Part shown: positions 7,949 to 15,145 of the stretch, piece by piece
Position numbering within the stretch: position 1 is the stretch's first letter
Layout of the letters: every line of letters starts with the position of its first letter
Source: CAZUHK01 sp964620345
GTDB lineage: Bacteria > Planctomycetota > Phycisphaerae > Phycisphaerales > Zrk34
NCBI GenBank assembly: GCA_964620345.1
Contig: CAZUHK010000047.1
Span: 1 to 16,818 of the forward strand
Reading direction: 5' to 3'
DNA length: 16,818 nucleotides
The notes under the pieces: model-generated
Databases searched by the model: none
Told to the model about the DNA's origin: nothing
The model's input: only the letters and a program-made list of their open reading frames with translations
Position numbers and translations under genes: made by a program

Positions 7949-8122
7949 ATTACCGGTCGCCGAAAGATGCGTTAGTCGCTGATCGTTGGCGGGCCGAGCG
8001 GTAGGTCTGCGAATCGGCGGGGTGCGTTTCGCATCGCCGCACTGCCGGGCCGGCGTAAGGTGTAGTAGGATGTGTGAGCAATCGAGCTGAAGGGTCCGTC
8101 AATTTCACAGGGGCATCTGACC

Positions 8123-8887
8123 ATGAACACGAACGTGCATCGCCGCGGCGGTTCCGCCCTGGGCATCCTGGTCGCGATCATCGTGCTGGCCGTGGCCGGC
8201 GGGGCGGCGTGGTACTTTTTGAGCGACGTGGGCCAGACGAAGATGGAGCAGGCCTACGCCTCGTTCGCCAGGTGGACGCCGCAGAACATCGCCGCCGACC
8301 CCAAGGCGTACCTGGACTTCTGCGAGGCCCAGGCCAAGCAGGCCAAGGCCGATCTGAAGGCCGCGTCGGTCCGCGTCGCGCAGCAGGAGGCGACGGTCCG
8401 CAGTCGGCTCGATGAGGCCCAGGGCAAGATCGACGCGGGCCGGCCCGTGCTCGAGCAGTTCAAGGCGGCCTACAAGCAGGCCGCGGCGGACGATGCGTTC
8501 CCCGTCACCGTACGCGACAAGCAGTACGACCAGGAAGCGCTGAAGAAGCAGATCGTCTCGCTGCACCACGAGATCGAGGCGCAGCAGGGGCTGGTCGAGT
8601 CCGCTGAGGCCGCGCTCAAGACGCTGCGGATGCAGGAGCAAAAAATCCAGGCCCAGCGCGCGGCCTGCGATGAGCAGCTTCGGCTGATCGAAGTCAACCG
8701 CGCCAAGGTCGAGATTCAGGAAATCACCGATGACCTGCGGGAGCAACTGGTCAGCATCAAGGGCGTGCTTCAGACCGCCGTCGCGGTCACCGGCGATCAG
8801 GCCGAGCCGCTCACGCTCGATGACATCGCCACCGAAGCCCAGACGACGGTCGACGACGCGGCGTTCGAGGCGATCCTCAACCAGTGA
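8123..8887 (+). CDS. Membrane-anchored coiled-coil protein, function unknown
   Basis: This 254-residue protein is not assigned to a known family. It has a basic N-terminus, one membrane span (about 12-33), then a long Ala/Gln/Glu/Lys-rich helical region with heptad-like hydrophobic spacing at about 62-112 and 134-217, split by a Pro-containing linker near 121-133. The acidic C-terminus (about 225-254) ends Ala-Ile-Leu-Asn-Gln. The fold is expected to be an extended coiled coil on the outer side of the membrane. It resembles PspA-like or adaptor-type coiled coils only in general composition. AGGGG lies 9 bases before the ATG, which supports this start. It is preceded by a repeat-containing intergenic region and followed by a separately promoted regulator gene, so it is probably monocistronic. 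Confidence 0.8.
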   Translation: MNTNVHRRGGSALGILVAIIVLAVAGGAAWYFLSDVGQTKMEQAYASFARWTPQNIAADPKAYLDFCEAQAKQAKADLKAASVRVAQQEATVRSRLDEAQGKIDAGRPVLEQFKAAYKQAAADDAFPVTVRDKQYDQEALKKQIVSLHHEIEAQQGLVESAEAALKTLRMQEQKIQAQRAACDEQLRLIEVNRAKVEIQEITDDLREQLVSIKGVLQTAVAVTGDQAEPLTLDDIATEAQTTVDDAAFEAILNQ

Positions 8888-8977
8888 GGCGCCACGCCGC
8901 GGCCGGGTAGCGCCCATCGGCGACATTGCCGCCAAACGCCGCGTCGTTATCATTAATCCGGCTGCATATCCAGGGGA

Positions 8978-9005
8978 TTGACATTAGGTCCGCTGATGAT
9001 AAGAT
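8978..9005 (+). promoter_or_regulatory. Candidate sigma-70-type promoter of the LysR gene
   Basis: A consensus -35 hexamer TTGACA (8978-8983) is followed after 16 bases by TAAGAT (9000-9005, four of six matches to TATAAT). Transcription would begin around 9012, almost on the ATG at 9014, giving a leaderless or near-leaderless message. The surrounding 8950-9005 stretch is more AT-rich than the rest of the window. If real, it rules out the upstream in-frame TTG (8978) and ATG (8996) as starts. Confidence 0.45.
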
Positions 9006-9013
9006 GCTGGGTC

Positions 9014-9940
9014 ATGCAACTCGACATGATCCAGCTTTTTTGTGACGTCGCCCAGCACCGCAGCGTCAGCCGCGCCGCGGAGGTGCACGGTGTCACGCAG
9101 TCGGCGGTCAGCCAGCGCATTCAGGCGTTGGAAAAGGAACTGGGCATGCAGTTGATCGACCGCTCCAAGCGGCCGCTGCAATTGACCGGCCCCGGCGAGA
9201 CCTACTACCACGGCTGCCGGCAGATACTCGACCAGTACGCCCGGCTGACGCGGCAGATCACCAGCCCCCAGGCCACGGCGCGGGGGACTTTGCGTATCGC
9301 GGCGATTTACTCGGCGGGCATCGACCTGCTCAACCAGGCGGTCGAGCGCTTCGAGGCCGATCATCCGCGCGTGCACATCGAGGTGCAATACCACCAGCCC
9401 GACGATGTGTACCAGAAGGTGCGCGGCGGGCAGGTGGATTTGGGCATCTTGAGCTACCCCGAGCGGTGGCGTGACCTGGCGGCCCGGCCGCTGCGCGAGG
9501 AGGAGATGGCGGTGGTGTGTCGGCCCGAGCACGCGCTGGCCGACCGGGGCAAGCTCGATCCGCTGGATCTGGCCGACCAGCCGCTGGTGATGTTCGATTC
9601 GGCGTTGCCGATCGGGCGGCGAATCCTGGCGTATCTGCGTCGGCACGGCGTGGCGCCGCAGGTCGCCCACAGCTTCGACAACATCGACACGGTCAAGGTG
9701 TACTTGCGGCACAGCGACGAGGTGGCGATCCTGCCGGCACGCACGGTGGCCCGCGAGGTGGCCGAGGGCACGCTGGTGGCGCTGACGCTTCGGCCGGTGC
9801 TCGCCCGCCCGCTGGCGGTGGTTCACGTCCGCAACCGTCCGCTGACGCCGATCGCCGGGACGTTCACCGATTTCCTGCTGGCCATGTCGCCGGCCCGGGG
9901 CGAAGCGACCGATTCGCCCCGCGCCGCGGCCACGGCCTGA
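9014..9940 (+). CDS. LysR-type transcriptional regulator
   Basis: This 308-residue DNA-binding regulator has the standard LysR length and layout. The N-terminal winged helix-turn-helix (about 1-60) includes Ser-Val-Ser-Arg-Ala-Ala-Glu...Thr-Gln-Ser-Ala-Val-Ser-Gln-Arg-Ile-Gln-Ala-Leu-Glu (17-40). A linker helix (about 62-85) leads to a periplasmic-binding-protein-like effector domain from Gly-Thr-Leu-Arg-Ile near 91. I chose the ATG at 9014 because the family normally starts directly before Leu-Asp-Met-Ile-Gln-Leu-Phe; longer in-frame starts at 8978 and 8996 add residues that do not belong to the fold and overlap the candidate promoter. The gene ends 86 bp before gltB in the same direction. 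Family members sense small metabolites. Regulation of gltBD, as by GltC in Bacillus, is plausible from position but not shown. The Ala-rich C-terminal tail looks unstructured. Confidence 0.9.
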   Translation: MQLDMIQLFCDVAQHRSVSRAAEVHGVTQSAVSQRIQALEKELGMQLIDRSKRPLQLTGPGETYYHGCRQILDQYARLTRQITSPQATARGTLRIAAIYSAGIDLLNQAVERFEADHPRVHIEVQYHQPDDVYQKVRGGQVDLGILSYPERWRDLAARPLREEEMAVVCRPEHALADRGKLDPLDLADQPLVMFDSALPIGRRILAYLRRHGVAPQVAHSFDNIDTVKVYLRHSDEVAILPARTVAREVAEGTLVALTLRPVLARPLAVVHVRNRPLTPIAGTFTDFLLAMSPARGEATDSPRAAATA

Positions 9941-10026
9941 AGACGACTGTATTGCGGCCGACTCCACCGACCCCGACGCGCCCGCCGCGCGGGGCCCGGC
10001 GGACGAGGCCCGGAGGCATTGCGACC

Positions 10027-13000
10027 ATGACCACGCTCCAACGACCCGACGCCCGAGGACTCTACCACCCCGCCCACGAGCACGATGCGTGCGGCGTGGG
10101 CTTCATCGCCCACCTCAAGGGCAAGGCCTCGCACGATATCATCCGCGATGCGCTGACCATGCTGCACCACATGGACCACCGCGGCGGCTGCGGCTGCGAG
10201 GCCAACACCGGCGACGGGGCGGGGATCATGACCGGCCTGCCCACCGCGTTTATGAAGAAGGTCGCGCGGCAAGACCTCGAGATCGACCTGCCCGAGCCCG
10301 GCCGCTTCGCCGCGGGCAACATCTTCCTGCCGCGCGATTCGTCCGAGCGCAAGGTCTGCAAGCAGACCGTCGAGCGCATCATCGCCGAGCAGGGGCAAAA
10401 GCTGCTGGGCTGGCGGCCGGTGCCGACCGAACCCAAGCGGGCGAACATCGGCCACACCGCCATGGTCTGCGAGCCGATCACCGAGCAGTTGTTCCTCGCC
10501 TCGGGCGACGGCAAGGCCGGCGACGCCTTCGAGCGCTCGGTCTACATGATCCGCAAGCGCGCCAGCCACGCGCTGCGCAACAGCGACATGGAAGAGGCCA
10601 AGACTTTTTACATCTGCTCGCTGAGCACGAAGGTGATGGTCTACAAGGGCATGCTCACCAGCGAGCAGGTGCCCGCGTACTACCCCGACCTGCGCGACCC
10701 GGATTACCAGAGCCACCTGGCGATGGTTCACTCGCGCTTCAGCACCAACACCTTCCCCTCGTGGGACCGCGCCCAGCCCAACCGCTTCATGAGCCACAAC
10801 GGCGAGATCAACACCCTCCGCGGCAACAGCAACTGGGTGTTCACCCGACAGGGGGTGCTCAAGGATCCCCGCCCCGATGGCTTCGGCGATGAGTTGAGCA
10901 AGCTGTTCCCCGTGGTCGAGCCCGACTGCTCGGACTCCGGCACGTTCGACAACGTGCTCGAGTTCTACCTGATGACCGGCCGCAGCTTGCAGGAAGCGGT
11001 CATGATGATGATCCCCGAGGCCTGGCAGAACCACGAGACCATGCCGGTCAACAAGCGGGCGTTCTACGAGTACCACTCCTGTTTGCAGGAGCCGTGGGAC
11101 GGCCCGGCGTCGATCGCGTTCACCGATGGCAAGTACATCGGCGCCTGCCTGGACCGCAACGGCCTGCGCCCCAACCGCTACTACATCACCCACGATGATC
11201 TGTGCGTGATGGCCAGCGAGGTCGGCGTCGTGCCGGACATCGACCCGGCCAACGTCAAGGTCAAGGGCCGACTGCAGCCGGGCAAGATGTTCCTGGTCGA
11301 CTTCGAGCAGGGCCGCGTCATCCCCGATGAAGAACTCAAGCAGGAACTGGCCAACCGCCGGCCCTACAGCCAGTGGCTGCAGAACCAGCGCATCACGCTC
11401 GACGACATCCAGGCCGACGAAAAGGCCCACGGCTTCGACCCCGACACGCTGATGGCGCGCATGCAGGCGTTCGGCTACACCATCGAGACGCTGCAGTTCA
11501 TGCTCAAGCCCATCATCGAGCAGAAGCGCGACCCGGTCGGCTCGATGGGCAACGACGCGGCCCTGGCCGTGCTCTCCGACAAGCCCCGCCTGATCTACGA
11601 CTACTTCAAGCAGCTCTTCGCCCAGGTGACCAACCCGGCCATCGACTCGATCCGCGAAGAGGCGATCATGTCCCTCGAATGCTACATCGGCCCCGAGGGC
11701 AACCTGATCCAAACCACCGAGCAGCACGCCCACCGGCTGCTGGTGCCCCACCCGATCCTCACCAACGAGCAGGTCGCCTCGCTCAAGCACATCGACCAGA
11801 GCGTGCCCGGCTCGAACTGGACGGCCAAGACGATCGACATCACCTGGCCGCGCGACCAGGGCGCCGCGGGGCTTCGCAAGGCGCTGGACCGCATCTGCGA
11901 TCAGGCCGAACAAGCCGTGGATCAGGGCTATGAACTGATCGTGCTGTCCGACCGCGCGATCGGTCACGACCGCGTCGCGGTCAGCGCCATGCTCGCCACG
12001 GGCGCGGTGCATCACCACCTGATCGCCAAGGTCAAGCGGACGCGCGTGGGCCTGGTCGTCGAGACCGGCGAGGCGCGCGAGGTCCACCAGTTCTGCCTGC
12101 TCACCGGCTTCGGCGCCGACGCGATCAACCCCTACCTCGCGTTCGAGGCGCTGTGGCAGCTCCGCGTCGACGGCAAGCTCAAGGCCGACTTCGACGACGA
12201 TGACAAGATCGTCACCGCCTATCGCAAGGGCGTGGCCAAGGGCATGCTCAAGGTGATGGCGAAGATGGGCATCTCGACGCTGCAATCTTACAAAGGGGCG
12301 CAGATTTTCGAGGCGGTCGGCCTGCACCCGGAGGTGATGGACAAGTGCTTCGTCGGCACCGCCAGCCGCATCAAGGGCGTGGGCTTCGACGTGCTGGCCG
12401 AGGAACTGCTCCGCCGCCACGCCCTGGGCTACCCCGCGCGTGAAGAAGTGCGCCTGCCCGTGCTGCCCAACGACGGCCAGTTCCACTGGCGCGCCGGCGG
12501 GGAGAAGCACATGATCAGCCCGCAGATGGTGACCGACCTGCAGATCGCCTCGAAGACCAACAGCCCCAAGGACTACGAGCGGTTCGCCAAGGCCGTCAAC
12601 GAAGCCAACAAGCACCGCTGCACGCTCCGCGGGCTGCTGAAGATCAAGCAAGGCGAGCCGATCGACATCGACCAGGTCGAGCCGGCCAAGGAAATCGTCA
12701 AGCGATTCCGCTCGGGCGCGATGAGCTACGGCTCGATCTCCGCCGAGGCCCACGAGACGCTGGCGATCGCGATGAACCGCTTGGGCGGCAAGTCCAACAC
12801 CGGCGAGGGCGGCGAGGATTCCAAGCGCTTCACGCCCGACCCCAACGGGGACCTGCGGCGTTCGTCGATCAAGCAGGTCGCTTCGGGCCGGTTCGGCGTG
12901 ACAAGCTGGTACCTGACCAACGCCGACGAGCTGCAGATCAAGATCGTCCAGGGCGCCAAGCCCGGCGAGGGCGGCGAGCTGCCCGGCCACAAGGTCAACG

Positions 13001-14652
13001 AGATCATCGCCAAGACGCGGCACTCCACGCCGGGCGTCGGGCTGATCTCCCCGCCGCCGCACCACGACATCTACTCGATCGAAGACCTCGCCCAGCTCAT
13101 CCACGACCTGAAGAACGCCAACCCCTCGGCGGGCGTGAGCGTGAAGCTGGTCAGCGCCGTCGGCGTGGGCACCGTCGCCGCGGGCGTGGCCAAGGCCAAG
13201 GCCGACCACATCCTCATCGCCGGTCACGACGGCGGCACGGGCGCTTCGCCCCTGACCAGCATCAAGCACGCGGGCCTGCCCTGGGAGCTGGGCATCGCCG
13301 AGACCCACCAGACCCTGGTGATGAACGACCTGCGCAGCAGAGTCAGTCTGGAGACCGACGGCCAGCTCAAGACCGGCCGCGATGTGGTCATCGCCGCGTG
13401 CCTGGGCGCCGAGGCGTTCGGATTCGCCACCGCGCCGCTGATCACCCTCGGCTGCATCATGATGCGAAAGTGCCACCTGAACACCTGCCCGGTCGGCGTG
13501 GCCACGCAGGACCCGGTGCTCCGCAAGAAGTTCGCCGGCAAGCCCGAGCACGTGGTCAACTACCTGTTCATGGTTGCCGAGGAAGCGCGAAAGATCATGG
13601 CGTCGCTGGGCGTGCGTTCGATCGACGAGCTGGTCGGCCGCACCGATCTGCTCGAACACGACCGCGCCATCGAGCACTGGAAGACCGGGGGCCTGGACCT
13701 CACCGCGATCCTCCAGCCCGCCACTGCCCCGGCCCACCGCGACAACGTCGGCGTGTACAAGCGCATGGAGCAGGACCACGGCCTGGACCAGTCGCTGGAC
13801 AACGAGCTGATCAAGCAGGCCCGCCCGGCCCTGGACAACGGCGAGAAGGTCCGCATCGAACTGCCCGTGCAGAACATCCACCGCGTGGTCGGCACCACGC
13901 TCAGCCACGAGGTGTCCAAGGCCCACGGTGAGTTCGGCCTGCCCGAAGACACGATCTGGATCAAGCTCCACGGCTCGGCCGGTCAGTCGCTGGGCGCGTG
14001 GATGCAGCGCGGCGTGTCGATCGAACTCGAAGGCGATGCCAACGACTACGTCGGCAAGGGCCTGTGCGGCGGCAAGCTCATCATCTACCCGCCGGCCAAC
14101 GGCAACTTCGTGCCCGAGGAGAACATCATCATCGGCAACGTCGCGCTCTACGGCGCGACCGCCGGCGAGCTGTACGCCCGCGGCGTCGCCGCCGAGCGGT
14201 TCTGCGTGCGAAACTCCGGCGCCCGCGCCGTCGTCGAGGGCTGCGGCGACCACGGCCTGGAGTACATGACCGGCGGGCGCGCGGTGATCCTCGGACCCAC
14301 CGGACGCAACTTCGCCGCGGGCATGTCCGGCGGCATCGCCTACGTCTGGGACCCGCACGACCGCTTCCTGCAGCACTGCAACCTCGGCATGGTCGAGCTG
14401 GAGCCGATGGCTCAACCGGCCGACATCGCCGAGCTCCGCGAACTGGTGGAGAACCACCACCGGTACACCGGCTCGACCGTCGCCGGCGCCCTGCTGGCCC
14501 GCTGGAAAGACGCGATGAGCCAGTTCCGCAAGGTCATGCCCATCGACTACAAGCGCGTGCTTAACGAGCGGCTCAAGCACGATGAAGAAGAAGAAAGCGA
14601 CGTCCACACCCGCCCGGCCAAAGACGAGCAGATGGCCGAGGAAACCAAGTAG
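10027..14652 (+). CDS. gltB: Glutamate synthase (NADPH) large subunit
   Basis: The protein has 1541 residues, close to the ~1500 usual for bacterial GltB. It hydrolyses glutamine, channels the ammonia, and adds it to 2-oxoglutarate with electrons from GltD, yielding glutamate. The N-terminal amidotransferase domain begins at Cys22 (His-Asp-Ala-Cys-Gly-Val-Gly-Phe) after a 21-residue propeptide that must be removed to free the catalytic cysteine. A central domain (about 480-780) is followed by the FMN-binding synthase domain (about 840-1220; Ser-Gly-Ala-Met-Ser-Tyr-Gly-Ser-Ile near 896 and Gly-His-Asp-Gly-Gly-Thr-Gly-Ala). The 3Fe-4S cysteines are Cys1143, Cys1149 and Cys1154. The C-terminal glycine-rich beta-helix starts near 1316, and the protein ends in an acidic tail. 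GGAGG (10012-10016) lies 10 bases before the ATG. The frame is open ~500 bases further upstream, but that part overlaps the LysR gene and is not coding. gltD is displaced 493 bp downstream by an inserted unit. Confidence 0.97.
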   Translation: MTTLQRPDARGLYHPAHEHDACGVGFIAHLKGKASHDIIRDALTMLHHMDHRGGCGCEANTGDGAGIMTGLPTAFMKKVARQDLEIDLPEPGRFAAGNIFLPRDSSERKVCKQTVERIIAEQGQKLLGWRPVPTEPKRANIGHTAMVCEPITEQLFLASGDGKAGDAFERSVYMIRKRASHALRNSDMEEAKTFYICSLSTKVMVYKGMLTSEQVPAYYPDLRDPDYQSHLAMVHSRFSTNTFPSWDRAQPNRFMSHNGEINTLRGNSNWVFTRQGVLKDPRPDGFGDELSKLFPVVEPDCSDSGTFDNVLEFYLMTGRSLQEAVMMMIPEAWQNHETMPVNKRAFYEYHSCLQEPWDGPASIAFTDGKYIGACLDRNGLRPNRYYITHDDLCVMASEVGVVPDIDPANVKVKGRLQPGKMFLVDFEQGRVIPDEELKQELANRRPYSQWLQNQRITLDDIQADEKAHGFDPDTLMARMQAFGYTIETLQFMLKPIIEQKRDPVGSMGNDAALAVLSDKPRLIYDYFKQLFAQVTNPAIDSIREEAIMSLECYIGPEGNLIQTTEQHAHRLLVPHPILTNEQVASLKHIDQSVPGSNWTAKTIDITWPRDQGAAGLRKALDRICDQAEQAVDQGYELIVLSDRAIGHDRVAVSAMLATGAVHHHLIAKVKRTRVGLVVETGEAREVHQFCLLTGFGADAINPYLAFEALWQLRVDGKLKADFDDDDKIVTAYRKGVAKGMLKVMAKMGISTLQSYKGAQIFEAVGLHPEVMDKCFVGTASRIKGVGFDVLAEELLRRHALGYPAREEVRLPVLPNDGQFHWRAGGEKHMISPQMVTDLQIASKTNSPKDYERFAKAVNEANKHRCTLRGLLKIKQGEPIDIDQVEPAKEIVKRFRSGAMSYGSISAEAHETLAIAMNRLGGKSNTGEGGEDSKRFTPDPNGDLRRSSIKQVASGRFGVTSWYLTNADELQIKIVQGAKPGEGGELPGHKVNEIIAKTRHSTPGVGLISPPPHHDIYSIEDLAQLIHDLKNANPSAGVSVKLVSAVGVGTVAAGVAKAKADHILIAGHDGGTGASPLTSIKHAGLPWELGIAETHQTLVMNDLRSRVSLETDGQLKTGRDVVIAACLGAEAFGFATAPLITLGCIMMRKCHLNTCPVGVATQDPVLRKKFAGKPEHVVNYLFMVAEEARKIMASLGVRSIDELVGRTDLLEHDRAIEHWKTGGLDLTAILQPATAPAHRDNVGVYKRMEQDHGLDQSLDNELIKQARPALDNGEKVRIELPVQNIHRVVGTTLSHEVSKAHGEFGLPEDTIWIKLHGSAGQSLGAWMQRGVSIELEGDANDYVGKGLCGGKLIIYPPANGNFVPEENIIIGNVALYGATAGELYARGVAAERFCVRNSGARAVVEGCGDHGLEYMTGGRAVILGPTGRNFAAGMSGGIAYVWDPHDRFLQHCNLGMVELEPMAQPADIAELRELVENHHRYTGSTVAGALLARWKDAMSQFRKVMPIDYKRVLNERLKHDEEEESDVHTRPAKDEQMAEETK

Positions 14653-14695
14653 CTCCTCTCCCTCTCCCTCTCAGGGAGAGGGTCGCGGTGAGGGT
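14653..14695 (+). repeat. Left terminal inverted repeat with internal hairpin
   Basis: The hairpin is ccctctccct (14660-14669), loop CTC, agggagaggg (14673-14682). Four variable bases and ggtgagggt (14687-14695) complete the inner side, and CTCCTCT (14653-14659) forms the outer edge. The complement of the right-hand repeat has the same order of parts. The purine-rich inner side contains GAGGG at 14690-14694, which could act as a ribosome site for a TTG start at 14701. In the transcript the outer CTCCT can pair with AGGAG at 15132-15136, before gltD. Confidence 0.85.
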
Positions 14696-14715
14696 GTGGC
14701 TTGCACGAATGCACT

Positions 14716-15093
14716 ATGACCGAACGTCCGACCGCACATCGCGTCCCGCCGGCGAAGACCGGCCAAGCCCGCGAGCTTCGCAAAGCGGCCACCACACCCG
14801 AGCGTGTGCTGTGGAACCTGCTGCGCAACCGTCAGCTCGATGGCTTGCGGTTTCGCCGGCAGCACGTGGTCGAGCCCTATGTGGCGGATTTCTACTGTGC
14901 GGAGCACAAGCTCGTGGTTGAGTTGGACGGCATGAGCCACGACGAGCGGATTGAGTACGATGAACGACGAAACGAATACATGCGCGCCCGTGGCCTCCGC
15001 GTGGTGCGCATCACCAACAGCGATTTGATGCGCGATCCACCGGAGGCCGCGGAGTACATCCTTCGTCGGGCGCGATCGAACTCGAATGACTGA
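14716..15093 (+). CDS. DUF559 family endonuclease-like protein (Vsr-type fold)
   Basis: This small protein has 125 residues from the ATG at 14716. An alternative TTG at 14701 adds five residues and has GAGGG 6 bases upstream, so the start is not settled. It shows the full DUF559 pattern: Thr-Pro-Glu-Arg-Val-Leu-Trp-Asn-Leu-Leu-Arg (27-37), Phe-Arg-Arg-Gln (46-49), Val-Ala-Asp-Phe-Tyr-Cys (56-61), Val-Val-Glu-Leu-Asp-Gly...His (67-75), Asp-Glu-Arg-Arg (82-85), and a late Gly-Leu-Arg-Val-Val-Arg-Ile-Thr-Asn. DUF559 belongs to the restriction-endonuclease-like superfamily near Vsr. By analogy Asp58, Glu69 and His75, perhaps with Glu29, form the metal site. All are present, so the gene looks intact. 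The natural substrate is unknown. Its TGA shares one base with the right repeat, showing that the gene fills the unit exactly. A homing-type or repeat-linked nuclease is an attractive but unproven role. Confidence 0.85.
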   Translation: MTERPTAHRVPPAKTGQARELRKAATTPERVLWNLLRNRQLDGLRFRRQHVVEPYVADFYCAEHKLVVELDGMSHDERIEYDERRNEYMRARGLRVVRITNSDLMRDPPEAAEYILRRARSNSND

Positions 15094-15136
15094 CCCTCAC
15101 CCCAGCCCTCTCCCTGGGAGGGAGAGGGAGCAGGAG
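15093..15136 (-). repeat. Right terminal inverted repeat with internal hairpin
   Basis: The hairpin is ccctctccct (15106-15115), loop GGG, agggagaggg (15119-15128). The arms are identical to those of the left repeat. The inner side, accctcacc (15093-15101), complements the left inner segment, and the outer edge ends in AGGAG. If translated together with the gltD frame it yields Pro-His-Pro-Ser-Pro-Leu-Pro-Gly-Arg-Glu-Arg-Glu, a known type of spurious N-terminal extension made from such repeats. Confidence 0.85.
15132..15136 (+). promoter_or_regulatory. Ribosome-binding site of gltD, within the repeat edge
   Basis: AGGAG lies 9 bases before the ATG at 15146. It decides the gltD start against the in-frame ATG at 15086, which lies inside the end of the nuclease gene and before the repeat. 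The site forms the outermost bases of the right terminal repeat, so the inserted unit probably supplies, or now borders, the translation signal of gltD. Confidence 0.7.
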
Positions 15137-15145
15137 AGACACGAA

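Larger units (their letters stand above)
14653..15136. mobile_element. Putative mobile unit: DUF559 endonuclease gene between inverted repeats
   Basis: This 484-bp unit starts directly after the gltB TAG and ends 9 bases before the gltD ATG. It consists of a left terminal repeat, one small nuclease gene in the same direction as gltBD, and a right terminal repeat. Over the core (14660-14695 against the complement of 15093-15128) 32 of 36 positions match; the match extends outward through CTCCT with one inserted base. Each end is itself a hairpin with identical 10-bp arms. gltB and gltD usually adjoin closely, so the unit reads as an insertion. There is no transposase and no clear target duplication, so mobility is inferred from architecture only. 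Confidence 0.6.

Noticed and set aside
6362..7975. 537-codon frame overlapping the end of hrpA on the same strand
   Set aside because: Out-of-frame shadow of hrpA with Arg/Ala/Gly-rich sequence, running into the palindromic repeat. No domain.
8015..8039. Short hairpin (CGGCG/CGCCG and TGCG/CGCA around TTT) as a possible small RNA or terminator
   Set aside because: The stem is interrupted and there is no T tract or promoter. Such structures are common by chance at this GC content.
7972..8181. Small minus-strand frame between hrpA and the coiled-coil gene
   Set aside because: It overlaps the ribosome site and start of the gene at 8123 and has no motif or own ribosome site.
9982..10002. GC-rich stem (CCGCCG/CGGCGG) between the LysR gene and gltB as an attenuator
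   Set aside because: Only 6 bp with a 9-base loop in a very GC-rich stretch, and no U run or competing structure.
9517..10026. Upstream extension of the gltB frame
   Set aside because: It overlaps the effector domain of the LysR gene in another frame. The family start and propeptide before Cys22 fit the ATG at 10027, which has GGAGG upstream.
9823..14607. A 1594-codon open frame antisense to gltB
   Set aside because: It is the shadow of an unmistakable glutamate synthase gene, with composition driven by GC bias and no recognisable motif.
14653..15136. Classical insertion sequence or group I/II intron between gltB and gltD
   Set aside because: No transposase or reverse transcriptase is encoded, no clear target duplication is visible, and both neighbouring genes are intact rather than interrupted.
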